Below are positions 33,533 to 40,410 of a stretch of DNA of 64,000 bases, piece after piece. The translations under genes and the position numbers were made by a program. The DNA is taken from contig CAMVNO010000003.1 of NCBI GenBank assembly GCA_947168855.1, forward strand, positions 219,474 through 283,473, written 5' to 3'. Under the pieces are notes generated by a model. That model made no database searches, was not told where the DNA came from, and saw only the letters and a program-made list of their open reading frames with translations. This stretch comes from an uncultured Clostridia bacterium (GTDB lineage: Bacteria > Bacillota > Clostridia > Christensenellales > CAG-138). Position 1 is the stretch's first letter. Each line of letters begins with the position of its first letter.

Positions 33533-34204
33533 TTACCAGATAAAGGGGATCACCTTGTATTTCACACGCGTTTTGTATTCCCTGTAGCCTTCGAGTCCTT
33601 CTTCAAGGACCTGTTCCTCGTTGTTCATGCGCAGCGCGATGATCGGGATATACAGGAGCAGGATCGCGACAGAGATCGGCGAGCCGAGCACGATCCCCAT
33701 GGACAGGAACAGAAACAGCGTGGCGCAGTACATCGGATGCCGCACGATCCCGTAGAGACCGGTGTCGATGACCTTCTGATTCTCCTGCACTTCAACCGTC
33801 CGCGAAAGGTACGTATTTTCCCGCAGAACCTCCGCATACATGAGATACGCGGCGAGAAAAACGCCGACGCCGATCCAGACCGCCCAAGCGGGCAGCACGA
33901 TCCATTGAAAGCGGAAGTTCAGCCCGGCAACGATGAACGCGGCGAGGAACATGAGCCCGGACAGCGCGATCACCGTCTTCTGTTCCTGTTCTTCTTCCTT
34001 GGCGTTCAGACGCTTTTTAAGAAGCTCCGGGTTTTTGCACATCATCACGATCCCGGCGAAAAACATCGGCACAAACAAAATGCCGAGAAACAGCCATCCG
34101 TTCCAGTACTTTAGAGACCACGCGGGCAGAAACAGGAGAAGCCCCACGAGAACGAGACCGAACAGGAATTTTCCGATCGCCTGAACAAAGAGCTTTCGTG
34201 TCAT
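33533..34204 (-). CDS. Isoprenylcysteine carboxyl methyltransferase (ICMT/PEMT)-like membrane protein
   Basis: A 223-residue membrane protein with about five hydrophobic segments. The C-terminal part shows the SAM-binding pattern of this family: TGLYGIVRHPMYCATLF, with the Arg-His-Pro triad, and later NNEEQVLEEGLEGYREY. Bacterial homologues are common and mostly uncharacterised, and prenylated proteins are unlikely substrates here. It is the last gene of the minus-strand group and starts 22 bases after the upstream acetyltransferase, behind GGAGG. Confidence 0.83.
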   Translation of the reverse strand: MTRKLFVQAIGKFLFGLVLVGLLLFLPAWSLKYWNGWLFLGILFVPMFFAGIVMMCKNPELLKKRLNAKEEEQEQKTVIALSGLMFLAAFIVAGLNFRFQWIVLPAWAVWIGVGVFLAAYLMYAEVLRENTYLSRTVEVQENQKVIDTGLYGIVRHPMYCATLFLFLSMGIVLGSPISVAILLLYIPIIALRMNNEEQVLEEGLEGYREYKTRVKYKVIPFIW

Positions 34205-34226
34205 ACAAACCTCCGCAAAAGCGCTG

Positions 34227-34694
34227 TCAACGCGTCAGAACCAAGCGGATCCCTTTCGCGCCGACCGAAGAGACCTGCTTTTCTTCACCGGTCGGACGGA
34301 AGCCGCATTTTTCATAGAAGCGGAATGCGCGCGCATTTCCCTTTACCATCCAGAGCACGATCTTCGGGAAGGAAGCAAGCTTTTCGAGCGCGGCCTGCAT
34401 CAGCAGTTGCGCAACGCCGGTCCCCCAGTACTCCTTCAAAACGTACAGCGCAAAGATTTCTCCGGTATCCGGCGCCGTTTCACCGTACCCGGCAAACCCG
34501 ACGACGCGTTCGCCGTCCTTTGCGACCAGAATGTTGTCAAGCCATCGGAACGCCTTCTGTTCGCACGTTTCAAGGGTCAGCTTGTCAAGATATTCCGCGC
34601 TGACCAGTCCCGGATACGCGTCGTGCCATCCGCGCCAGTGGACGTACGCCTTGCCGCGGATCTCCGCATCGGTTTCCATTTTCTTGACGATCAA
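34227..34694 (-). CDS. GNAT family N-acetyltransferase with TTG start
   Basis: A 155-residue acetyltransferase. The acetyl-CoA region is YVLKEYWGTGVAQLLMQAAL and the C-terminal end has FYEKCGFRPTGEEKQ. I place the start at a TTG whose bases overlap the stop of the upstream gene (TTGA), because AAGAAGGA lies at the right distance. This gives the N-terminus MIVKKMETDAEIRGKAYVHW, which matches the truncated copy at 35205-35351. An ATG five codons later is the alternative. The substrate is unknown. Confidence 0.85.
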   Translation of the reverse strand: MIVKKMETDAEIRGKAYVHWRGWHDAYPGLVSAEYLDKLTLETCEQKAFRWLDNILVAKDGERVVGFAGYGETAPDTGEIFALYVLKEYWGTGVAQLLMQAALEKLASFPKIVLWMVKGNARAFRFYEKCGFRPTGEEKQVSSVGAKGIRLVLTR

Positions 34695-35032
34695 AGCTGT
34701 TCCTTCTTTTTGCATTTCTTTTTGATAAGCACGATCGTTACAATCGCACCGACGACGACCGCGCCGATAAAGATGTACCGAAACCAAACGGGAAGCACAT
34801 CAATAAAGATTGCCATTGCAAGGATGAACAGCGAGATTACAACCATATATACGCCGCCGATGCGGCTCATCTTCTTTCGGTCGTACTGTTCTTTTTCCTC
34901 GTTGCGCACGGTATTGAACCCCGAGATGAGGCTTTCGCCGTGTCCGGTCAGCAGTATGAGGCTGATGACCGCCAGGACCGCGAATATGATCCAAAGGAAC
35001 CAGTCGGGTCCGGCGAGATGATCTTTCAGCAT
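34691..35032 (-). CDS. DUF3784-like small membrane protein
   Basis: A 113-residue protein with three hydrophobic segments (about residues 10-28, 60-78 and 84-103). The cytosolic loop LISGFNTVRNEEKEQYDRKK resembles the DUF3784 signature (GYNTMS-EEK). A Lys-rich tail ends it. The function is unknown. It has its own promoter upstream and is coupled by overlap to the acetyltransferase gene downstream. Confidence 0.75.
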   Translation of the reverse strand: MLKDHLAGPDWFLWIIFAVLAVISLILLTGHGESLISGFNTVRNEEKEQYDRKKMSRIGGVYMVVISLFILAMAIFIDVLPVWFRYIFIGAVVVGAIVTIVLIKKKCKKKEQL

Positions 35033-35063
35033 AATGAAAACGCTCCCTTCAGATTCTCATTTC

Positions 35064-35092
35064 ATTATACCACAGGGAAGCTGATCTGTCAC
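35064..35092 (-). promoter_or_regulatory. Promoter of the DUF3784-GNAT-ICMT operon
   Basis: On the minus strand, GTGACA (35092-35087), a 17-base spacer and TATAAT (35069-35064), preceded by TGG (extended -10). Confidence 0.7.
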
Positions 35093-35137
35093 GCAGTCAT
35101 CACTCAAAAAGTGTGTTTTGTAAAGACGGGGAAGGAG

Positions 35138-35207
35138 CTTGACCTTCGGAAAAGATGTTTGCAGGAATAATCGGGTGAAACGGTAAGAATTGAAGATGAA
35201 ACTTTCA
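35138..35207 (+). other. Diverged copy of the iscR promoter and start region
   Basis: Sequence from CTTGACCTTCGGAAAAGATG through GGGTGAAACGGTAAGAATTG to ATGAAACTTTCA aligns with 37561-37632 upstream of iscR. By hand count, about 18 of the first 22 and about 30 of the last 35 positions match, and the middle has a two-base gap. The start codon position and first codons (MKLS versus MKFS) are kept, but no Rrf2 gene follows. A remnant of a duplication is the simplest reading. Confidence 0.6.
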
Positions 35208-35351
35208 GCAGAAGATCTGCAACGGGAATGCTGTCCTGCCAAGATACGCTGCGCTGACAATGCCGACATATGCTTCGTGCCGGCAGGACCGGTGAACGTA
35301 CGCCTTGCCGCGGATCTCCGCGTCGGTTTCCATTGTCTTGATGATCTGCAT
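35205..35351 (-). pseudogene. Truncated copy of the GNAT acetyltransferase (48 codons)
   Basis: Reads MQIIKTMETDAEIRGKAYVH, closely matching the N-terminus of the intact gene at 34694-34227 (KKMETDAEIRGKAYVHW), and continues with recognisable HEAYVGIVSAAYL before diverging to a stop at 35205. It starts three bases after the NTPase stop codon, as a next operon member would. Everything from the acetyl-CoA site on is missing, so it cannot be an active acetyltransferase. It ends exactly where the copy of the iscR promoter begins. Confidence 0.8.
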
Positions 35352-35354
35352 ATA

Positions 35355-35819
35355 TTATTTCTCTCTTCTGATCACCTTGTCCGGGTAGGCGCGGAGGATC
35401 TTTTTGATCTCCGCGAGATTGACTCGCTCGTATTTGTCCGCCCATTTCAGAAGCGCCGTGAGCGATTTCAGCGTTTCCCGCTTGCCGGGCTCCAGACCGA
35501 GCTTTCTGCGGAGGAACCGCCGGATGATCCTGCACCGGTACACGCGGCGCGGAACCTCCAGAAGACAGATTCGGTCCGCGTCCGCAAAACAGCGTTCGCA
35601 CCATGCGTAGTAGACGCCTTCGATGATCCAATCTTTCCTGGATAGGAGCTGCGCCAAAAGCGCGTCGCGCTCCTTCGGGTCGCGCTTCATGCCGTAGCCG
35701 GCGCTGTTGTCCCATTGGAGATCGTCAAGGTCGTAATGCGGGATCTGAAACTCTTCGAAAAGCTGTTTTGCAAGCGTGGTCTTGCCGCTGCCGGGACCGC
35801 CGATGATGTGGATCTTCAT
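35355..35819 (-). CDS. P-loop NTPase of the topology-modulation/adenylate kinase-like family
   Basis: A 154-residue small kinase-like protein. The Walker A motif is GGPGSGKTTLAKQL at the N-terminus, followed by HYDLDDLQWD and the lid-like Arg-rich region YRCRIIRRFLRRK. Such proteins are often called DNA topology modulation protein (FlaR-like), a name with little biochemical support. A nucleotide or small-molecule kinase is likely. It lies 10 bases after a GNAT gene in the minus-strand operon starting at 37469. Confidence 0.8.
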   Translation of the reverse strand: MKIHIIGGPGSGKTTLAKQLFEEFQIPHYDLDDLQWDNSAGYGMKRDPKERDALLAQLLSRKDWIIEGVYYAWCERCFADADRICLLEVPRRVYRCRIIRRFLRRKLGLEPGKRETLKSLTALLKWADKYERVNLAEIKKILRAYPDKVIRREK

Positions 35820-35829
35820 GACTCTCTCC

Positions 35830-36288
35830 TTATTTCAGCGACATCACATAGATCTGACAGGGATTGCGTTCGTCCCACAGCGTCGGGATCACCTCAAATT
35901 CTTTGAATCCGAGGGCAAGATAGAACCGGTTCGTGCGGTCGTATTCCGCATCGTGTCCCATCTGTACGGTTTTCACTTGCATAAAGGAGCAGCCCTTTTC
36001 GACGGCGATCTGCTTAGCGACCCTAAAAAGCTTCGTGCCGATCCCTTTCCGGTGATATTCCGGAAGAACGCCCATGACCGCAAGCTCAACGGTATCCTTG
36101 CCGGTTTCTTTGAGACATAGAAAACCGTTCGGCGCGTCGTTCTTAAAGGATGCGACCATGATCTCATTCGCACTTTCCGCGATATAGGTCTCCCGCGCTT
36201 CGGGAATGCCGAACCATTCCGGCAGCGCCTCCAGAATCAACCGCGTGATCCTGCGCTTTTCTTCCGCGTTGCAAACGATCCGTATCAT
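35830..36288 (-). CDS. GNAT family N-acetyltransferase
   Basis: A 152-residue acetyltransferase. The acetyl-CoA-binding stretch is VLPEYHRKGIGTKLFRVA, and the C-terminal half has NRFYLALGFKEFEVIPTLWD, both typical of the family. The substrate is unknown. GGAGG lies close before the ATG. It is the third gene of the HAD-GNAT-GNAT-NTPase group. Confidence 0.87.
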   Translation of the reverse strand: MIRIVCNAEEKRRITRLILEALPEWFGIPEARETYIAESANEIMVASFKNDAPNGFLCLKETGKDTVELAVMGVLPEYHRKGIGTKLFRVAKQIAVEKGCSFMQVKTVQMGHDAEYDRTNRFYLALGFKEFEVIPTLWDERNPCQIYVMSLK

Positions 36289-36300
36289 ACAAACCTCCGA

Positions 36301-36768
36301 TTACCGACGGATGAACAGAGGCATGCAGTATTCGTCGACGCCGTTCTCAACGAAGCCGAGCGATTTCCAGAACCGCACGGAATCCGGCTTTTCGCTGTTG
36401 ATCTCATAACAGGTCGCGCCGTCCGCTTTCGTGTATTGCTCCAGCGCGGCAAAGCAGCGACACCCCGTACCGTTTCCGCGAAAGGCGGGGAAGACCCAGA
36501 AATCGAGGAGGAAGCATTTGCCGCCTTCACTCTTGTAAATGCAGTACGACGCTGCGCCGATGCGCTTGCCGCCGCGCACAAAATACACGATATGATGCGT
36601 ATCGCGGTCCCGCTGCATATGCGCTTCGATGATCCCGCGGTATTCGTCGCCGGAGAAATACTCGACGTCCTCTTCATCCGAGATGATTCCGTCGTCGATC
36701 AGATAGCGGATATGCGCGTCCCAGAATGCGGGAAGCGCGTCCGGCTTGATTTCTTCGATCCCGATCAT
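36301..36768 (-). CDS. GNAT family N-acetyltransferase
   Basis: A 155-residue acetyltransferase. The acetyl-CoA loop is VFPAFRGNGTGCRCFAALEQ, with an unusual Cys-Arg-Cys where small residues are common. The C-terminus reads FWKSLGFVENGVDEYCM, the typical GNAT ending. The start MIGIEEIKPD overlaps the stop of the HAD gene by four bases (ATGA), so translation is coupled; a longer start lies inside that gene. The substrate is unknown. Confidence 0.86.
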   Translation of the reverse strand: MIGIEEIKPDALPAFWDAHIRYLIDDGIISDEEDVEYFSGDEYRGIIEAHMQRDRDTHHIVYFVRGGKRIGAASYCIYKSEGGKCFLLDFWVFPAFRGNGTGCRCFAALEQYTKADGATCYEINSEKPDSVRFWKSLGFVENGVDEYCMPLFIRR

Positions 36769-37469
36769 CGCGTTTCTTCTGCGTATCCGAGCAGCGGCAG
36801 CAGCTCCCAAAGGTTTGCGATCACGTGGTCGATCCGGTATCCCTCCGGCACGGGCGTCCCCTTCCGATTGTACCAGCAGGTCACGATCCCTGCGTTCATA
36901 CCGCCCTGCATATCGCTCGTCAGCGAATCGCCGACGATCATGACCTCGCTGCGGTCGACCGGTCCGATCGTATCGAAAACCTTGTCGAAAAACGACGGGC
37001 TCGGCTTTTCCGCACCGAGCGCTTCCGAAAGGAACACGCCGTCCATGCGCCTGCCGATGCCGGAGCGGTCCAGCTTTTTCGTCTGCGCAATGACTGTGCC
37101 GTTACTGACGACGTACTGCCGGACCTTGCCCCGCAGGAAATCAAGGAGCTGAATGCAATCATCCCGACATACGATCGTGTCGCCGAGACAGAGCTGATAC
37201 CGGTCGTTGAACGGAACGGAAACGGCGGGATCAATGCCGTATTCCGAAAAGAACAGATTGAACCTGCCGATCAGCACCTCGGGCTTTGTGATCTCACCGC
37301 GCTCAAGACGCTGCCAGAAGATGTGATTGATCGCATCGTAGCGGGCGACCATTGCGTCCGTGCACGGACCGAGTCCGAACTCCGAAAACAGCGTTTTAAG
37401 CGCCGCGCTCTGCGCCGCGCCGAAATCCAGCAGCGTTTCATCCACGTCCCAAAGCAACGTCCGAATCAT
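36765..37469 (-). CDS. HAD family hydrolase, YjjG-type pyrimidine nucleotidase
   Basis: A 234-residue phosphatase of the haloacid dehalogenase superfamily. Motif I is DVDETLLDF at the N-terminus, with the YjjG variant. Motif II is VVSNGT, and motif III/IV is seen as KPSPSFFDKVF and IVGDSLTSDMQGG. YjjG enzymes remove phosphate from non-canonical or damaged pyrimidine nucleotides, a house-cleaning role. It heads a minus-strand group with two acetyltransferases and a P-loop kinase, and a promoter lies just upstream. Confidence 0.88.
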   Translation of the reverse strand: MIRTLLWDVDETLLDFGAAQSAALKTLFSEFGLGPCTDAMVARYDAINHIFWQRLERGEITKPEVLIGRFNLFFSEYGIDPAVSVPFNDRYQLCLGDTIVCRDDCIQLLDFLRGKVRQYVVSNGTVIAQTKKLDRSGIGRRMDGVFLSEALGAEKPSPSFFDKVFDTIGPVDRSEVMIVGDSLTSDMQGGMNAGIVTCWYNRKGTPVPEGYRIDHVIANLWELLPLLGYAEETR

Positions 37470-37498
37470 CGATCGTATCCTCGCATTCCGTTTTTTCT

Positions 37499-37527
37499 AT
37501 CATATCATACAGCACCCCGATTGTCAC
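37499..37527 (-). promoter_or_regulatory. Promoter of the HAD-GNAT operon
   Basis: On the minus strand, GTGACA (37527-37522), a 17-base spacer and TATGAT (37504-37499), 30 bases before the HAD start. Confidence 0.6.
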
Positions 37528-37561
37528 GAAAAAGTATATTGCGAAAAGGCGAGTAAAACGC

Positions 37562-37590
37562 TTGACATTTGGCAAAGATGTGATTATGAT
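37562..37590 (+). promoter_or_regulatory. Promoter of the isc operon with flanking direct repeats
   Basis: TTGACA at 37562-37567, a 17-base spacer and TATGAT at 37585-37590. GCGAGTAAAACGCT just before it (37550-37563) and CCGAGTGAAACGGT just after it (37596-37609) are near-identical and could be operator half-sites for IscR autoregulation. Confidence 0.7.
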
Positions 37591-37620
37591 AAAAGCCGAG
37601 TGAAACGGTAGGGATTTAAG

Positions 37621-38067
37621 ATGAAGTTTTCAACGAAAGGCACATACGGCTTACGGGCTGTCGTCGAACTGGCAACGCGCTACGGGGAAGGACCCGTATC
37701 GCTGACGGCGGTTGCGACGGAACAGGGCATTTCGGAGGCGTATCTCGAGCAGTTGATGCGTTCGCTGAAAAAGGCGGGGATCGTAAAGACCGCGCGCGGC
37801 AAGGCGGGCGGGTATCTTTTGACAAAGGAACCGTCAAAGATCAGCGTGCTCGAAACGCTTCGCGCGCTGGAGGGCAGCACGGATATCGCGGACTGCGTCG
37901 GGTCCGACGCGAATGTCTGCGAGAACGCCTGCACCTGTTCGGCGCGTCCGCTGTTTTTGAAGCTGCAGAGCCGGATCAATGCTGTTTTGCAGGAAACCAC
38001 CATCGGAGAGCTTACCGAAGATCATATCGAACAGAAAAAGAGGATCGAACATGCACGTTTATCTTGA
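37621..38067 (+). CDS. iscR: Rrf2 family transcriptional regulator, IscR-like
   Basis: A 148-residue regulator that senses Fe-S cluster status and controls its own operon. The N-terminal winged helix begins MKFSTKGTYGLRAVVELA, with a recognition region EAYLEQLMRSLKKAGIV. The cluster-binding loop holds Cys92, Cys100, Cys104 and Cys106, consistent with an Fe-S ligand set. The start codon is certain from alignment, although only a weak GGTAGGG precedes it. The cysteine desulfurase start overlaps its end by 17 bases. Confidence 0.92.
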   Translation: MKFSTKGTYGLRAVVELATRYGEGPVSLTAVATEQGISEAYLEQLMRSLKKAGIVKTARGKAGGYLLTKEPSKISVLETLRALEGSTDIADCVGSDANVCENACTCSARPLFLKLQSRINAVLQETTIGELTEDHIEQKKRIEHARLS

Positions 38068-39226
38068 CAATGCGGCGACCACCAAGGTCCTGCCCGAGGT
38101 CATCGAGGCGATGATCCCGTACTACACGGATTTTTACGGCAATCCGTCGAGCTTCCACAGCTTCGCGCGCGACGCGCACAAGGGGCTGGACGACGCGCGG
38201 CGCACCGTGGCAAAGTGTCTGAACGCGGCGAACCCGAGTGAGATCTATTTCACCGGCGGCGGCAGCGAGGGCGACAACATGATCCTGCGCGGCGTGGCGC
38301 AGGCGTACCGCAAGAAGGGCAATCACATCATCACGTCGAAGATCGAGCATCACGCGATCCTGCATACATTGCAGGAGCTTGAGGACAAAGGTCTTGCGAC
38401 GGTCACCTACCTCGACGTGGACGAAAACGGTCTCGTCGATCCCGAGGCGGTGCGCGCAGCGATCCGTCCCGACACGATCCTCGTGTCCGTCATGATGGCG
38501 AACAACGAGGTCGGCACGATCGAACCGGTCAAGGAGATCGGCGCGGTCTGCCGTGAGGCGGGCGTGCTGTTCCACACGGACGCGGTGCAGGCGATCGGGC
38601 ACATCCCGGTCGACGTACAGGACATGAACATCGACCTTCTGACGCTCACGGCGCACAAGTTCCACGGACCCAAGGGCGTCGGCGCGGTCTATATCAAAAA
38701 AGGCGTACGCGTTCCGGCAATGATCACCGGCGGCGGGCAGGAGAACAAAAAGCGCGCCGGTACGGAGAACGTTCCGGGCATCGTGGGTCTTGCCAAGGCG
38801 CTGGAGATCCAGACCGAAAACCTCGAGGCTAACATGGCAAAGATGACCGCGCTTCGCGACAAGCTGATCGCGGGCGTGGAGGAGCGGATCAAAACCGTGC
38901 ATCTGAACGGTCACCGCACGCAGCGGCTTCCGAACAACGTCAATTTCGGCATTCGCTATATCGAAAGCGAAAGCATTCTGCTGATGCTCGATCTGAAGGG
39001 CGTCGCGGCGTCTTCCGGATCGGCTTGCACGTCCGGCTCCCTCGATCCGTCGCACGTGCTGCTTGCGATGGGCATTTCGCACGAGGAGGCGAACGGTTCG
39101 CTTCGCATGACGCTTTCGGAATTCACGACCGAAGAAGAGATCGACTACGTATTGGACGTTCTGCCGCCGATCGTACAGCGGCTCAGAGATATGTCCCCGA
39201 TTTATCCCAAAGGAGGAGAACAGTAA
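38051..39226 (+). CDS. iscS: Cysteine desulfurase (NifS/IscS family)
   Basis: A PLP enzyme that takes sulfur from cysteine and gives it to the scaffold IscU. 391 residues. The N-terminus MHVYLDNAATTKV is typical. Lys203 in LTAHKFHGPKG binds PLP, and Cys326 in SSGSACTSGS is the persulfide-carrying residue of group I desulfurases. The start was chosen from this alignment, inside the end of iscR. Its stop overlaps the ATG of iscU by one base. Confidence 0.95.
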   Translation: MHVYLDNAATTKVLPEVIEAMIPYYTDFYGNPSSFHSFARDAHKGLDDARRTVAKCLNAANPSEIYFTGGGSEGDNMILRGVAQAYRKKGNHIITSKIEHHAILHTLQELEDKGLATVTYLDVDENGLVDPEAVRAAIRPDTILVSVMMANNEVGTIEPVKEIGAVCREAGVLFHTDAVQAIGHIPVDVQDMNIDLLTLTAHKFHGPKGVGAVYIKKGVRVPAMITGGGQENKKRAGTENVPGIVGLAKALEIQTENLEANMAKMTALRDKLIAGVEERIKTVHLNGHRTQRLPNNVNFGIRYIESESILLMLDLKGVAASSGSACTSGSLDPSHVLLAMGISHEEANGSLRMTLSEFTTEEEIDYVLDVLPPIVQRLRDMSPIYPKGGEQ

Positions 39227-39633
39227 TGCAGTATTCGGAAAAAGTTTTGGATCATTTTCAGAATCCGAGAAACGTCGGCGAGATCCCCGATGCGTCGGGC
39301 GTCGGCACCGTCGGCAATGCCAAGTGCGGCGATATCATGCAGATGTTTTTGAAGATCAACGACGATGAGATCGTTGAGGACGTCAAGTTCAAGACCTTCG
39401 GCTGCGGCGCGGCGATCGCGACGAGCTCGATGGCGACCGAGCTCATCAAGGGCAAGCCTTTGAGCGAGGTCGAAAAGCTGACCAACGAAGCGGTCGTCGA
39501 GGCGCTTGAAGGATTGCCGCCCGTGAAGATCCACTGCTCAGTGCTTGCGCAGGAAGCGGTTCAGGCTGCGATCGCGGACTATCGCGCCAAAAAAGAAAAC
39601 AAACAAAAAGAGGAAGCGCCGAAAACCGAATAA
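39226..39633 (+). CDS. iscU: Fe-S cluster assembly scaffold IscU/NifU
   Basis: A 135-residue scaffold on which Fe-S clusters are built with sulfur from IscS. Three conserved Cys are visible in NAKCGD, TFGCGAA and KIHCSVLA. The N-terminus YSEKVLDHFQNPRNVG is diagnostic. AAAGGAGGAG precedes the ATG. The tail is Lys/Glu-rich. The order iscR-iscS-iscU without hscBA or fdx is common in Clostridia. Confidence 0.95.
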   Translation: MQYSEKVLDHFQNPRNVGEIPDASGVGTVGNAKCGDIMQMFLKINDDEIVEDVKFKTFGCGAAIATSSMATELIKGKPLSEVEKLTNEAVVEALEGLPPVKIHCSVLAQEAVQAAIADYRAKKENKQKEEAPKTE

Positions 39634-39682
39634 TCGCCGGTTTGCTTCGCATACTAACCTCAAAAAAGAAAGAGGTGATCGT

Positions 39683-39832
39683 ATGCGCATGGCAATGCTC
39701 GGGATCGGCATGGCGGTCGGCGCGGCAGCAGTTGCGACCGCGATGTGCACGATGTATCCGGATCTTCCGCGCCGCATGAAGCGGGACGGGAAAAAGGTTA
39801 TCCAGAGAACACAAAAAATGATGCATCTGTGA
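39683..39832 (+). CDS. Small hydrophobic protein of 49 residues
   Basis: No family recognised. The ATG at 39683 has AAAGAGGTGAT at a good distance. The product begins with a hydrophobic helix (residues 4-24, rich in Ala, Gly and Met) followed by a basic amphipathic tail (RRMKRDGKKVIQRTQKMM). This layout fits a single-pass membrane peptide. It lies 49 bases after iscU and is closed by a terminator, so it is probably the last gene of the isc transcript. Confidence 0.65.
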   Translation: MRMAMLGIGMAVGAAAVATAMCTMYPDLPRRMKRDGKKVIQRTQKMMHL

Positions 39833-39857
39833 AAGGGAGGAGGAAACCCTCCCTTTT
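39832..39857 (+). terminator. Terminator after the isc operon
   Basis: AAAGGGAGG and CCTCCCTTT arms followed by TATTTT. Confidence 0.8.
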
Positions 39858-39891
39858 ATTTTGCTTGTTGCAAAGATTTCACATTCGAGTA

Positions 39892-39920
39892 TTGACGAAC
39901 CGAATGATTTTTCGTATAAT
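39892..39920 (+). promoter_or_regulatory. Promoter of yajC
   Basis: TTGACG at 39892-39897, a 17-base spacer and TATAAT at 39915-39920, close to consensus. Confidence 0.8.
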
Positions 39921-39950
39921 ATCGAAAGATACAGGAAAGGAAACAGGATT

Positions 39951-40352
39951 ATGTTTTTGAATGCAATGCAATCCGTCTTGTTCGGATGTGACACTTCGGG
40001 CCTCAGCAGTCTCTGCGCAACAGGCGGCGATTCGGCGGCAGCCGGATGCGCAGGCGGCAACATGATGACAATGCTCCTGCCGCTTCTCATGGTCGTCGTT
40101 CTGCTGGTCGTAATGATCATCCCGCAGCGTCGCCGTGACAAGAAGGTCAAGGATATGCTGGGCGCTTTGAAGCCGGGCGATCGTGTTCGCACCATCGGCG
40201 GCATCTACGGCACGATCTCTTCCATCAAAGACGATGTCATCGTGCTGTCCGTCGGACCCGACAAGGTGAAGCTCGTGTTTGCACGCGGCGCAATCTCGCA
40301 GGTTGAGGATGCGGGCGTAGAGAATACCATGACCGAAGAAGTTAAAGACTGA
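39951..40352 (+). CDS. yajC: Preprotein translocase subunit YajC
   Basis: Accessory subunit of the Sec translocon. 133 residues with one long membrane helix (about 40-57) followed by IPQRRRDKKVKDMLGALKPGDRV-like sequence (quoted part at about 58-80), the family hallmark, and a small beta domain. The N-terminal 35 residues, Gly/Cys/Ser-rich, precede the helix. AGGAAAGGA lies upstream of the ATG; an earlier in-frame ATG falls before the promoter. A strong terminator follows. Confidence 0.93.
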   Translation: MFLNAMQSVLFGCDTSGLSSLCATGGDSAAAGCAGGNMMTMLLPLLMVVVLLVVMIIPQRRRDKKVKDMLGALKPGDRVRTIGGIYGTISSIKDDVIVLSVGPDKVKLVFARGAISQVEDAGVENTMTEEVKD

Positions 40353-40365
40353 TCTGTGATTTTCT

Positions 40366-40391
40366 AAGCCCGGTTCTTCCGGGCTTTTTTT
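40366..40391 (+). terminator. Terminator after yajC
   Basis: AAGCCCGG and CCGGGCTT arms followed by a run of T. Confidence 0.85.
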
Positions 40392-40410
40392 ATCGGAGCT
40401 TTGGGAATTC

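Noticed and set aside
35190-35645. 151-codon plus-strand open frame beginning at the iscR-promoter copy
   Set aside because: Only its first codons resemble an Rrf2 start; the rest is antisense to the GNAT remnant and the NTPase gene.
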